Program-made: the position numbers and the translations under genes | Shown: positions 32,095 to 43,919 of the stretch, piece after piece | How positions within the stretch are numbered: position 1 is the first letter of the stretch | How the letters are laid out: every line of letters starts with the position of its first letter | Notes under the pieces: model-generated | Database searches by the model: none | What the model saw: the letters and a program-made list of their open reading frames with translations, nothing else | What the model was told of the DNA's origin: nothing | Assembly (NCBI GenBank): GCA_003508835.1 | Contig: PUFA01000167.1 | Coordinates: 1 to 64,000 of the forward strand | DNA length: 64,000 bases | Reading direction: 5' to 3' | From: Eonycteris spelaea | Lineage: Eukaryota; Chordata; Mammalia; Chiroptera; Pteropodidae

Positions 32095-33300
32095 ATGGAA
32101 ATGCCCACTCTCTCTGAAATGCCTAAGCCTACTCCTGAGTTCAGTCAAGAGTCTTTGGACCCTAAGATTGTCATTGCCTTACTTGAAATTGGATCGCTTC
32201 CCTCTTTCTCTTGGAATTCTCTCCCTACTCTAAGTAATAGTTGCCACCAAGAAATTGAACAACAGACTGCAAAGAAGTTTGAAAATCTCTTAGAAGAAAT
32301 TAAAGATATTCTTAAAAATACGACAAGTTATAAAGAAAAGATCACAGAAGCAAAAGAGTCTTTTGAGGAAACCAATATCTCCGAGGATGTGTCAGAACTT
32401 AGAAAAAAAATCAAAGGACTTGATAAAATAAATACAGTGCTATTAAAAAACCTGCTTGGTTTTTTAGACCTAGACAAAGAACAAAATGCAAAGAAACAAG
32501 AGATAATATTGGAAAACCAGAACTGGAAAGACACAGTACAAGGTTTTGCAAGGAATATGGTAAATCATTCAGAAGCAAAAAGAGCTCTTATTGAAACTCA
32601 ACTAAATAAGGAAAAAGTAGAGTGCAGATTCCCTTATGTTCAAGATGAAAATGTCAAACTTAGGAAAAACATGGAGCAGTTACTACAGGAAGCAGAACGC
32701 TGGAGTATGCAACATACTGAGCTTAGTGGACTGATAAAATTATATCAGAGATCTCAGAAAGACATAAGAATAACTCTTGAAAATCGTGAGTTCCATTTCC
32801 AAAGTCAACCGAATAACAAGGTGTTGGCTAATCATGAGCTGGAGGCACAAGTGAGGAAACTGAACCATGACACGTATTCATTGCATTTGATTGCAGCTTT
32901 GCTGGAGAACGAATGCCAAATGTTACAGAAGAGAGTAGAGCTTCTTAAGGATATCCACCATCAAAAAAGTGGAACTTTTCAAGGGAAGCCAATTCAGATA
33001 AACTATGAACAAGACAAGAAAGAGCAGAAGTTATCAACAGCAGAGAAGGTAGAAAGGTATAAGCAGAAAATGCAAGAACTGGAAGGTACATTTCAGAAAA
33101 GAGACAAATTCTATAGAAACCTGGATGTTTGCCATAATAAGAAAGCTCGTAATAACCGGTTCAATATTCATATTGCAAGAAGAGCTCTTTGGGGTAAAAG
33201 AGGCCAGCCAGCAGCTTCAGATAAAAGAAGAAAAGGCAATTTATCAAAAAGCTATAATACATCCAACTGCAGGCATCATCAGTCATCAAACCTAGGGTAG
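32095..33300 (+). CDS. SPZ1: SPZ1, spermatogenic leucine zipper protein 1
   Basis: An intact single-exon gene of 401 codons. SPZ1 is a testis protein described as a bHLH-zip transcription factor acting downstream of MAPK signalling in germ cells. Recognition rests on LDPKIVIALLEIGS (residues 21-34), ENLLEEIKDILKN (63-75), DKINTVLLKNL and LLENECQMLQKRVE (269-282), which match human SPZ1 as I remember it. It is highly charged and helical: coiled coils at about 51-115, 155-230 and 241-290. A zipper-like heptad L189-L196-W203-L210 is visible, with tryptophan and then Y217 replacing leucines. I see no convincing basic DNA-binding helix. Start: the frame is open upstream to 32005, but codon 32005 is TTG, so the first ATG is at 32095 (GCCGAG-ATG-G, good context), with a second at 32101. 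The human start ATG aligns to ATC here. The C-terminus is longer than I recall for human. Single-exon structure indicates a retrogene; much of the protein also aligns with TANGO1/cTAGE5. Intact frame argues for function. Confidence 0.9.
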   Translation: MEMPTLSEMPKPTPEFSQESLDPKIVIALLEIGSLPSFSWNSLPTLSNSCHQEIEQQTAKKFENLLEEIKDILKNTTSYKEKITEAKESFEETNISEDVSELRKKIKGLDKINTVLLKNLLGFLDLDKEQNAKKQEIILENQNWKDTVQGFARNMVNHSEAKRALIETQLNKEKVECRFPYVQDENVKLRKNMEQLLQEAERWSMQHTELSGLIKLYQRSQKDIRITLENREFHFQSQPNNKVLANHELEAQVRKLNHDTYSLHLIAALLENECQMLQKRVELLKDIHHQKSGTFQGKPIQINYEQDKKEQKLSTAEKVERYKQKMQELEGTFQKRDKFYRNLDVCHNKKARNNRFNIHIARRALWGKRGQPAASDKRRKGNLSKSYNTSNCRHHQSSNLG

Positions 33301-33740
33301 ATCTGTTGGTTCAACCAGGAAAGAGCTATAGAAGAAGATTAACATATTTATTACCTCAATAGTTACTTAAGTTTGTTCTTTAATGATAATTAGTGTCAAC
33401 ATCAAGTTCATAACTTCTCATCTGTACAATCTGCTTGTTTTTGTAGTTATTAGATGAAGATTCTATGACACTTAAACCAAAAGTGCGAAGTTACAGGTCC
33501 AATTAAGAAAAAATCTAAATAAAAACCAGAACAAACAAAGAAAATTTTTTCTTTTCTTTATTTAATTATTACCAGGGGTTGGGGAGTGAGATTTGGGGGC
33601 GGGGGATGGGAGGAGGGAGTGGAAGTATATAACACTTTAATTGTGAATCTTTAAAGCTCATTTTCTAAATGCATGTTCCTTTTTCCTATTACTGCTTAAG
33701 TGTAGAAAGTAGTGTAGTAAAAAAAAAAATGTCAATAAAC
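33301..33740 (+). other. SPZ1: SPZ1 3' UTR with candidate poly(A) signals
   Basis: Sequence after the stop codon holds AATAAA at 33518-33523 and again at 33734-33739; either could end the transcript. A G-rich stretch (33575-33622, runs of 3 to 5 G) lies between them and could form a G-quadruplex, a possible aid to use of the first site. Which signal is used cannot be told. Confidence 0.4.
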
Positions 33741-33994
33741 TACTGCTACAGTTTTTCCTCTCATAAATCTCCCCATTCCCTGAATCTACTTTTCCTAATA
33801 TTCCTCCCTTGCTCCTCAACTAGTGAAAGGTGGGCATACTTGGCAGCAGAGACCCTTGGGGAAGGATAATTTAGCTTGTTTAGAATATATGTATACCTAA
33901 ATTTTATTGTGTGCTGGAAAAATTCTTCCCATTCCTCCAGGTGGGGCAATAGAATTACTCAGGGAAGAATGCAGTATCTTCTGTTAAGAAAAAT

Positions 33995-35113
33995 GGACTT
34001 CTGGTTCCCGAAAAGATAGAACAGGTGCATTTTCCCTATTCCTCCCATTAAGTAAGGTAAAAACACTAAACGTGTACAAAATGAGCATTAGACTCTGAAA
34101 GACAGTGAGAAGAGACACGGGCCAGGAACTCTGGATTTAAGGAACAGCATGCTGTTGAGTTCCTTGAGTTTTCTTTTTGTCTCTTTTATATCTCAGACTG
34201 AGTGCTTGGGGAGCCCAGAAATGCCAACGCATTTAGACAAAATATCTCCCCCACCGTTACCACCCAAGCCTGCTTTCTCTCACCAAAGGATGAGAAAAGG
34301 GAGTCTGGAAGGACAAATCTTTTGGCAAAAACTGTCCTACTCTAGCTAAACTGAATAGAAAATGCCATGCCTCTTCTCTCACCCCTATCAGCAAAAAACT
34401 GAGAGGAAAGCCTAGACTTTCACTAGTGACTGGTAGTAATGAGGCACTCTTTCCCCTTTCTTCTGTGGTGGTAGAGAGGAAGCAGAGTGAGGACCCTGAA
34501 ATTCTACCCCTACCTGATGATAACCAGTGCTCCTTCCCTATCTCCTTCTCCCAGTGGAGTGGAATGTCAATGGAAGCCACAAAGGTAGCCTCGATTTCTA
34601 CACCCTTCCCCTGCTGGCAGAACATCAGAAGAAGCCTGCTAAAACAGAAACTTTAAATAAGATCTAGGGTCTCGTAACAAAATGCCCAAATGTCCAGGAT
34701 ATATAGAAAAATTATTCATGATACCAAGAACCAGGAAAAGCTCAGCTTGAATGAGAAAACAAAACAGATCAACAATGCCAACAATGGCATGATAAAGAAT
34801 TATCTGAAAAGCAGTCATTATAAAAATGCTTCATTGAGCAATTACAAGCACACTTGAAAGAAATGAAAAAATAGAAAGTATCAGCAAATAAAAAATATAA
34901 AGAGGAAACAAATGGAAATTGTAGAATTGAAAAAAGTAAAATAAGCTCACTGAGTGTGCTCAATAGTAGAATGGTGATATCAGAGGAAAGAGTCTATGAA
35001 CTTGAAAATAGAACAATAGAAATTTCCCATCCTGACAATAGAAAATAAGCTGAAAAAATAGCTTCAAGAACCTGTGGAACAGTAACAAAGTATCTAACAC
35101 TGATGTTATTAGA

Positions 35114-35150
<37 letters not shown>

Positions 35151-35560
35151 TAATGTGGAATGAAAAAGAATTTCCTGAAAAACTGGCTAGCCTGTCTCCA
35201 AATTTAATGATAGGCATAAACCTACAGATTCAAGAAATTGAGTGAACTCCAAAACATACAAACTCAAAGAAGTTCAAGGCACTCATAATCAAATTTCTTA
35301 ATCCTTAAGACAAAGTAAAATCTTGAAAGCAGTTAGAAAAGACTCATTAGATGTAGGAGGACAATGATCCAAATGACAGCAAATTTCTCATCGGAACTAA
35401 TGGAGGCTTGAAGGAAATGAACATTTTTCAAGAACTGAAAAAAATCTCAACCCAGAATTGTTTACCCAGTGAAAATATCTTTCAGGAATGAAGGTGAAAT
35501 CAATACATTCTCAGATAAAAAGAAAACAGATAATTTGTCACTATGTATTTGTTGGGAGAG
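33995..35560 (+). mobile_element. Old L1 copy, 5' UTR to ORF1/ORF2 start
   Basis: Sense L1M: a 5'-UTR-like start from about 33995, charged A-rich ORF1-like text at 34.8-35.1 kb, and the junction-region block 'cagaattgtttacccagtga', 'atgaaggtgaaatcaataca', 'attctcagataaaaagaaaa' at 35450-35525. An (AC)16 tract has grown inside it. Reading frames are broken. Confidence 0.55.
35117..35148 (+). repeat. (AC)16 microsatellite
   Basis: Pure dinucleotide run inside the L1 fragment. Confidence 0.97.
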
Positions 35561-37733
35561 CCCCTTTATTCACATAACTAATCCTCATTTTTTTCACATT
35601 TGAGAAAATGAATGGTCTCTTTAGCATCAGACTTTGTCTTACCATATCTCAAATAGAAATTTCACATAAGATGTGCTAAATAAATGAAATGAGAAACTAT
35701 AGCATTGCTGAACCAAACTTCTTGCATTTTACCCTGTTCATATGCATTACCTGAACTAATTCTGTCAGTGTCATTTAGCTGTCATATGTTAAAGGGCTAT
35801 CTCTCCATTTCCAAAACTGTGAACTAAAGCTCCCCTGGTACCACAATAAACTCACAAGGGAACCATAGGATTTTAAAATTTTTGAGAAAGCACGGCAATG
35901 TGCAACACCTGTTGCACACAACACAAACTCAAGGCAGTCATAGTTTCGAGATGAATTAGATTGCATGTAGCACCATACCAAGAAGTGAAATTTCCATTGG
36001 TAAGAACTCAGTCATGAGGTCACATCTTTATGAAAGTAATTGAAAATGAGGTTTTTAGCTGGGCAACCATGTTGCCCAGACAGAAGGAAAATTAATTTCG
36101 GAACACGGAAATGCAGAGAAAATATTTTTGTTTCTACAAGTAGGGCTTTTGAGTAATTTTATGGAAACTTGAAATCCTGAACTAAAAGTAAGCTCTAGAA
36201 AATAATTTACAATAGTATAGATAATGAGAACTCAGAAGACTTACCTAAGTTTGGAGATGTGTGATTACCTTTCAAGGTAGGGTGAGGCCTGAGACTTTAG
36301 AGATGTCTGTGGCTTTTAAAGCTGGTGACACTGGGCTTCTATGGCACCTGAAGAGATTTATTACAAAAAGGTTAGAGTGAGAACCCGGGATCCTTTACAT
36401 CTTGTCTCCAAGGAGCATAGAAGGTTTTTCTCATTCCTTTTAGGAGACGAGAACAGCTGCTTTAGTTTTCTCCATAAATGTCTAGATTTATTTTCTCAGC
36501 ATTCCTCACTTACAGTTCACTCCCCGTTGCATGTAGCGGGGCAAATAGTCCTCACAGCATCTCTCCAGAGGTAAGAACTGGAGCAAGGGGAACGAGCACA
36601 ATTATATGTAGTAATAATAATCTGTCTCTAATCCAAAACCTTTATGTGTGCCATCAGGATAAAAAAAAATGAATATTAAAACCCAACCAAGATGATCAAA
36701 ATCTCTGCCACAGGTTTTATTATGAATGAAGCATAAGGCACGCATGAGAAATTTTCCTATTTTGGAAGTGCTGAAAATGCAACTTGAAATATTGTTCCCT
36801 ATTCTATAAAGCAATATTTCTTTCTCATGTTTGGAATAGGTATCACTTTATAAATAATCTAAGAGCCAAAAATTTCCTATTCCAGCCCTCAGTAAAGGAA
36901 GGTTTCCAGTCAAACAGTGTTGAGGGAACTAAAAGAATCCCATGTCTTTCCATTTGAACTGTCCCTTTAATGGAAACTACCATCTTCCAACCATCTTGAT
37001 TAATAAAACGTTGTGCAGTTCATTTCTACACTTCGCCATTTATGTGGTTCATGTTACCAAGAAAGAAATTGTTGCTAAAATAAATTACAGCTTTTTAATT
37101 AAGCTTCAAATACAGCAAAGCAATCTCCACTCTATCAGACCCTCCAGATCTGGCATTGACTTTAACATTTTACACGTGTAATAAAATTGTTCTCCCACCA
37201 TAAGGTCGTATATATTTTTTATTCAATTCCAAAACATGTAGAAAGAATTGTTTTTAAAAACAAGGCATTTTTAAAAAGGTGTTTCCTGTGGATTCCAGCA
37301 GATAATCATCTATTATAATTCTTCAATTAATGTAAAATTTATTTAGAAAAGTATCATGGCATTTTATATGTGGAAGGACTTTTAAGCCATCATTTGTTAA
37401 CAATAAAAAGCCAAAGAGTAGAATCAGTGAAAATCTGAAACAAGAATCAGCATTGACCTAGTCTGGAGTTCTTTAACACTATAATTTCTCATACTTAAGG
37501 GCCATATCCTAATAAAAGTCAAACTATGTTTTGGAGACTTTCAGATGTCCATTCTCATTATCAGTATATTTCTTTCCAACAGCAAGATAATTTTTAAGAT
37601 ATATATTTTTGGATAATACTCCTAGGAAGAAGAGAAAATCCATACTAACTTCTCTGTCGAATACATTTTTCCAAATAAATTCTTCACAGTAATGAACTAG
37701 AGATTTTTGATTTCCAAGTACTTGGAAGTTTTA

Positions 37734-37775
<42 letters not shown>

Positions 37776-38850
37776 ATCTAATCTAATCTATCTTCTATGT
37801 ATTTATCATCTATCATCATCATCGTCTATATATATTTATTTTACAGTACATATTTTATATATAGTTCTATTATATATATAATAAAGATAATATAATGAAA
37901 GAAGCATTGCACAAAGAGAGAGGTGATTCTGGTTCCTAACTTATTGGGTCCTAATTGTTTCTTTTACAAGGTGGAGATAGTAACTTTTTTTTTGGACCAA
38001 GGATTAGTAGTCAAAGATTCCCCAGCTCCCTCCCACTAAGGTCTTATTGCTCTCTGAAAAATAGGAACAGATTAGTTGAGAGAATTAGAAACTAATCAGA
38101 AGCAAGCATGGCCAAAAAGGAAGGGAAGATAGCAAATAATCTGGGCATATAAGATGTCTAGAAATAGGGACCTTGATATTTTGATGTTCTACCACAAGCC
38201 TGATTACTATAGAAAGTCATTTTAAAAATATTTCTTGATATTACTAAAGGCCTCATTGATTCATGATGATAGGAGTGTCACAGTCAGTTGAGTGTGTTTC
38301 TTTTCTAACAATTGCACAGTTTTCCAGAGGAAATCACTAACCACTAATCCATATTTAATTAAATCTTCTTTCACAAGTAGGCGTACATCATTTTGGTCTC
38401 ACTGGTTTATTATGAAGCTTCATTTTGTGGGAAGTAAGTTCTGATATTTGTATTCTGTTTTGATTTTAAAGATTATTATTATTTTTTTTTAATTTAAGAG
38501 AAAAGTGCTGTTTAGTGGTCCTCAGACCTTTCTGGGGAAATATCTTATTTTGTTTGTTTGTATTTTTTTCTTGAACTACCACTGTAATCTTTTCCAAAAA
38601 CTAGATATGAGTTTGTTAATCTTCCTTATTATTTTTAGTATTAGATTTCAGTGATTTCTGCGCTTGTCTTGATTTCCTTTTTTAAAGTTGTTTTGTTGTG
38701 CTTTTTCTATTTCTTGAGTTGAATGCTTACCATATTTATTTTAATTTTTCTTGTTTCCTCAAAAATGTATTCAAAGCTATCGATGTTCCCGTACGTGAAT
38801 CATAAATGTTATATGAAATGCTTTCATTATTATTAATTTTAAGTTTTAAA
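35561..38850. other. Intergenic stretch, mostly unassigned
   Basis: It contains the TATC microsatellite at 37734-37791 and AT-rich unique sequence. No gene or RNA recognised; the open frames (up to 79 codons) lack protein-like features. Confidence 0.55.
37734..37791 (+). repeat. (TATC)n microsatellite
   Basis: About ten TATC units followed by ATCTA variants; an AT-rich TATA run follows at 37.82-37.88 kb. Confidence 0.95.
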
Positions 38851-38869
38851 AATGTTTTGTATCATGTTC

Positions 38870-39180
38870 TTTATAACCCAACCATCATTAAGCAGGGTAG
38901 TAGATATGCAATATAACTTTAAGTATTATTTAAATTATACATGGGCATCTTATGGTGTCCTTTGTATATTTGATACAGTTCATGGAAAATATTTTAAGGA
39001 AAAAATGCACTTATCTTACCACCCAGAAATTTTATTTCTACCTATAAATGCTATAGAAACTCATGTACATAAACAAAAATTGACATTGTATAATAATATT
39101 CTTTGCAGCACTGAAATATTATGGGAAATAAACTGAATGTCTATCAGCAAAGAATGACTAAATTGGGCTATATTTATAAA
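38870..39180 (+). mobile_element. Old L1-like fragment
   Basis: Sense L1 3' ORF2 pattern, very diverged: 'ccacccagaaattttatttc', 'ttctttgcagcactgaaata', 'aactgaatgtctatcagcaa'. Confidence 0.5.
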
Positions 39181-39492
39181 AAGGTAATAATATAGAAGTT
39201 AAAATGAACTAAATTTACATGTACCAACATAGAAAGATGTTTTTTGACATCTTTGGCCAGAATTTAGGGCTGATGTCAATTATGATAACTAATCAAAAGA
39301 AGCATATTTTATTAATCTAAGAATTTCATAAAACTAACCACCCAAAGTTTTACATATCTTAAAGGGATATAGTATTTACACAGTACTTTTTACATTACTA
39401 TTTGTCATTTTTCATTATTTTTCTTATTATATAGTTCCATCAACAATAAAATACTATACAATATTCTAACATATTTTTAAGTCACATTTTTT

Positions 39493-39526
39493 ATACTTGA
39501 TCTTAGCCAAAAGGTTGAGAAATGAT
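39493..39526 (-). pseudogene. 34-nt U2 snRNA retropseudogene with TSDs
   Basis: The minus strand gives the first 34 nt of U2 snRNA: 'ttttggctaagatcaagt' is exact, and the 5' part differs mainly at C/G positions. It is flanked at once on both sides by a 14-bp direct repeat, 39479-39492 and 39527-39540 ('aagtcacatttttt' and 'aagtcagatttttt', one mismatch). No poly(A) tail. This is the signature of a 3'-truncated snRNA copy inserted by L1 machinery. Non-functional: only the 5' domain (U6-pairing and start of branch-point region) is present. Confidence 0.85.
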
Positions 39527-40084
39527 AAGTCAGATTTTTTAAGGGACAATCCTCTGAGGAAGAAAGGAGAATGGCAACTTTAACCAGTCACTGTATTCCA
39601 AATATATGAATATCACTTATAGCCGTATTTAGATTTTCAATAGTGTTTTCTGAACACCAGATTTAATTGTGGAAATTATTTTTAAAAAGAGTACTTCACT
39701 ACCTCTAAAAGGCATACATTCAAATATGCCTACAACTCTCTTAATATTAAGGTTTGGATATTTTCAAGAGAAGCGTTATAACTATAATGACATCTTCTTT
39801 TACCTGGTACAATTCTTATTTATGAAAACTAACTAGTTGACAATATAATTTTCTTAGCTGACTCGAGTCATTAGTTCTATTTTCAGCCTTGAAGTCTTCT
39901 GGGTTCATACATTTATTATCAACATAGGAGTTTTATCTTGTTATAAGGCTTTTGTTAAACCCTTATTTTATTGCCAAACTGAGTTTCGCTTCTCCTTAAA
40001 GGTTTCCACTGGGCAGTTGTGTCCGGGAAGACATAAACTTAGTGGGAAGACATTCAGTCTTTAGCCACTGAATACAGAGTTGTC

Positions 40085-41040
40085 TAGATTTTTGTAAATA
40101 TTCTTTATCAAGTGTCAAAATTTCTCTCTAATCCCAGGTTTCTGGAAACTTTTGTCAGAAATAAGTGTTGAATTTTGTCAAATGCTTTTTCTGCAACAAT
40201 TGATATGATTATGTGATTTTTAAATTAGCCTATTATTACGGAGGATGACATAGGCCAATTTTTTAATATCGAACCAGCCTTGTATCCCTGAAATAAACTC
40301 ACTAGGTGGTGCTATATTTTAAAATATATTGCTGAATTATATTTGCTAATATTTGATAAGAATTGTTGTACCTATATTCACAAGGAATATTAATCTATGG
40401 GGGTTTTTTTTGTATTATCTTTGTCTGGTTTTAGTATTACAGTAATACTGGATTTATAAAATGAATTGGGAAGTGTTCCTTTTCCAATTTCTGGAAGAGA
40501 TTGTTGTGTACTTGATGTTAATTATTCTTTAAACATTTGGTAGAATTCTCCAGTGAAACTATTTGGGCCTGGAGGTTTTTTTTCCAAAAGATTTTAAATT
40601 ATGAATACAATTTCCTTAATAGTTATAAGGCTATTCAAAAGATCTAGTTCATATTGGGTGTGTTGTCCTAGTTTGTGTTTTTTGAGCAATTGATCCATTT
40701 CATCTAAGTTGCCAAATGTATGCTTGTAGAGTTATTTGTATTATTTCCTTAATTATCCCTCTGCAACATTTGTAGTGATATCCCTTGTTCCATTCCTGGT
40801 ATTGATAATTTATGTCTCCTCTATTTTTTTCCCCTGTTGGTCTTGTTAGAGGTTTGTCAATTTTATTAATCTTCTCAAAGAACCAGCTTCTTTTTGCTTC
40901 ATTGATTCTTTAAAATCTCTTTACAATTTCATTGATTTCTGTTCCTTATTATTTCTTTCCTTCTGCTTGCTTTGGATTTATTCTTTCTTTTCTTTTTCTA
41001 GTTTTTTGAAGTGGGAGCTTAGATTAATAATTTGAGACTT
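40085..41040 (-). mobile_element. L1 ORF2 fragment
   Basis: Antisense ORF2, about 950 bp: 'attttgtcaaatgctttttc', 'gaaccagccttgtatccctg', 'ttgctaatatttgataagaa', 'tctttgtctggttttagtat', 'tctcaaagaaccagcttctt'. Many breaks. Confidence 0.85.
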
Positions 41041-42790
41041 CTGAAAATTCCCTACATACCAAAATCATATCCTAAATATGTGACTGTTATACAGCAATTA
41101 GTAAATTTTCTCTTTATTAAATATTAAAGGACATTTTTTCAAAATGGTTTTCTAGTATTTAAAGATTCTTAGGAAATATTATTAAATTATAATTTATATT
41201 ATATTTAATATTTCATTTGAGATTACTATCCCATTATCTAATTTTATCAACGTGATTCAATAAAAATATCTGTTTAACAGGATTTTGTAAGCATATAACA
41301 AGAATAAGCCTTGCGTGAAAGCTACCAAGTCCTCCCGTTCTGCACTAAAGATAGAATTCTGGGAAAACTTTTTAAAGTTTTATAATTTAGAAAACCAAAC
41401 AAAATAGATATTTCAGAAATAATAGAGATGGAATCAAAATCCAAATGATATTTTAAAAAGGGAATAAGAATTGTAAATTTAGGGATTTTAAACAAAATCT
41501 ATTTGTGTATGGTACTTTGCTAAATAATTTAAGTACTATCCTTTATTTTATAGGTGATACTTATATATCCCTACAAAATTCAAGAAGGTTCAAGAAGAGT
41601 GTAACTATGTGACTCATGCTACTCTTAGCCCTTACATGCATTTAGGTTAATCTTAACAAATCTATAAGTCAAACATTACTGTCTCCATTTTGCAGATGAG
41701 AAAGCCGATGCACAGATGAGTTTATGAAGAAAAGCAATAGTTTCCCCATCTCCACCCCATTTTTTTTTTCACATCAACTCTATTGTCAGGGGCTACTAGT
41801 TTTAACTGTTTTTATTATCTGTTCTTCCTTTGGTTACCTCTATTTTTAGAAATACATTCATACTGCTGTTTGTTGAGTAAACAAATTTAGATAAAATTTC
41901 TTTTGACTCCCCAATGTGAAAGATGAAGGTTTAACTCTATTATATCCCTCTACAAAAAAATTTATATTGCCATTCTCAGTCCCTTCTCTGATCAACGTCT
42001 GCAGCTATAAACAACATACTTAAATCTCCGTTTTGTTTTAGTAGTTAAAAGCAACATTTCTTCACTCCTTACTTTGTCAGATGAGAACGTTAGCTCTTAA
42101 ACTCTTTCCTCCAAACACTCCGCCTTACATCCTATACACCCTACATCCTTACACCTTACGCCCTATACTACTTTCCAGTGTTATTGCCCTTCCTTATATT
42201 GGTATTATTGCTGATGTGACTTTCTTATTGTTGAATCCATTGGCATTCTGCAATCGTTTTCTTATTTGATCTCTATGTGGTGTTTGAGACCTTTGACACT
42301 GTTCCTTACACATTGGTTTTCCTTAAGATTCTGTTCTTAGTTCTCATTTCTTGTTAGGTGGTCTCATTAATAACCAGGTCTACAGTAATCCAGACCCCCC
42401 ATCTACTCTCCAAGATAGACTGCCTGAACTAAAGAACAGAGTGGTGCTAAAAAGTGGAACGGATATGTCATGGGCCATATGTTCAGTATGACTGGTGAGG
42501 AAGTGAATGTATGCAGTTGAGTGTGAATAGTAAGGAAACAGGAGGAGTTTAAGATAAGACTTAAGGCTTCAACTTCAGCACTGGATTCCATTCACTGAGC
42601 TAGGAGGAGAAACAGATTAAAAAGGAGTATAATGAGTTATCTTTTGGATATGGAATTTCTGGGTTTTTTTTTATTCTTTTCCACAATGCACAAAGTACCA
42701 AGGATATATATTTGAAGACAAAATAATTCCACAAGTGGAAGAGAGCCTATTGGTTCTATATTTACCTTTTTAATAAAAATATGAGGACAT
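41041..42790. other. Intergenic stretch, no genes seen
   Basis: AT-rich sequence with a short reverse MIR relic at about 41640-41730 ('ccattttgcagatgagaaag'). Otherwise nothing recognised. Confidence 0.5.
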
Positions 42791-42899
42791 ATTAGTCAAT
42801 GAAATTTTATTAAGCAACTATTTTGTACCAGGCCTTAAATGAGGTATATGTTAAAGAAACAGGGAAATACATCTTTTGAGAGACAATTCTTTGCATATT

Positions 42900-43295
42900 T
42901 TTGTTGTCTTGTGGCAGCTTTTTTGCCGAATCACCTTTCAAGAATGTTTGTATAGTGAACAGTCTTAAAAGATTGAAATAGTGTTTCTCTCCGGGGCAAA
43001 GAGCAGGTGTATTTGCTGTCTAGGATTATAATGTTTCCCTTCAAGGCAAAGGTTGGGCAGGTTTGCTATCAGTTCCTTTTAAAGATGGAGATTTCCTAAA
43101 GTCAGAGTTCCTCAGCTAGAACATAAATCCATTGTGTGAGCAGCACCTATTTGGGCCCTTTTTCTCTATCACTCCCAAGAGATCTCCGGGCAGGGATCAG
43201 GGGGAAGGTAACATGCAAACGCGAGGCTCATGCTGCCTTTGCTAATAAATCCTTTATTTCTGATCCAGGAGTCTCATGTTTTCTGCTAGCACCTA
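42900..43295 (+). mobile_element. ERV LTR relic
   Basis: An LTR-like 3' half: a 'gctaataaatcctttatttc' signal at about 43239, then 'ccaggagtctcatgttttct', ending near 'gctagca'. No internal retroviral sequence adjoins. Subfamily not assigned, 5' edge uncertain. A short L2 3' end (minus) lies just left at about 42795-42860. Confidence 0.45.
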
Positions 43296-43329
43296 TGAAA
43301 ATGTGGCAGGTTAACTAATTACCTTATTG

Positions 43330-43900
43330 GTAGGATAAAATCTCATAGTTCTTGGCAATGTTCAACAGACAATTGGATACATGATCCTGAATTCTGAAGA
43401 ACAGTCTAGGCTAAAGATGTGGCTTCAGTGTTATCAGCACATAAGTGGTAATTAAACCATGATAGTAGATGTAATCATCTAGGCTAGTGTTATCTGAGAA
43501 GGAGGATTTAGTACAGAGCTTTGAGGAACTCCAATGTTCAATAATCTGATAGAAGAGGGGAGTCAAAAGTAGACTTGAAGAAGCCTTCAGGTCATAGAGC
43601 CAAAGGGAGAGAATGCTTCAAGGAGGAGAGAACGGTCAAGTGTATGTCAAATGCTGAGAACTATATAAAAGGAGAACTGAAAATGTTCATTGAATTTAGC
43701 AATTTGAAAGACACTGTGACTTAAGAGCAGTATGAGCAGTTTAGTGGAGCAATTGGGTAGAATATCAATTGGAAATGGTTGAGGTGAGGAAATGGAGGCA
43801 GTGAGTACGGACCAACAGCTCTCTCCTACAGAAGAGGAAGAGAAAGAAAAGGTCAAGGAAGAGCCTTTGGTTTCAGCTTTATTAGGCAAAGACGATGCCA
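43330..43900 (-). mobile_element. L2 LINE ORF2 (reverse transcriptase) fragment
   Basis: Antisense L2: 'tcagtgttatcagcacataa', 'gctttgaggaactccaatgt', 'gcttcaaggaggagagaacg', 'tgtcaaatgctgagaactat', 'gaactgaaaatgttcattga'. These correspond to the L2 palm region, whose consensus minus strand reads through the FDTVDH and YADD blocks. Frames are broken. A poly(A) of 18 at 43900-43917 follows. Confidence 0.65.
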
Positions 43901-43919
43901 AAAAAAAAAAAAAAAAACA

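Noticed and set aside
34149..34656. Overlapping open frames of 66-122 codons on both strands just after SPZ1
   Set aside because: The region reads as an L1M 5' UTR; the frames are by-products of its composition.
37734..37791. CRISPR-like or structured repeat array
   Set aside because: It is a plain tetranucleotide microsatellite with no spacers; CRISPR arrays do not occur in mammalian DNA.
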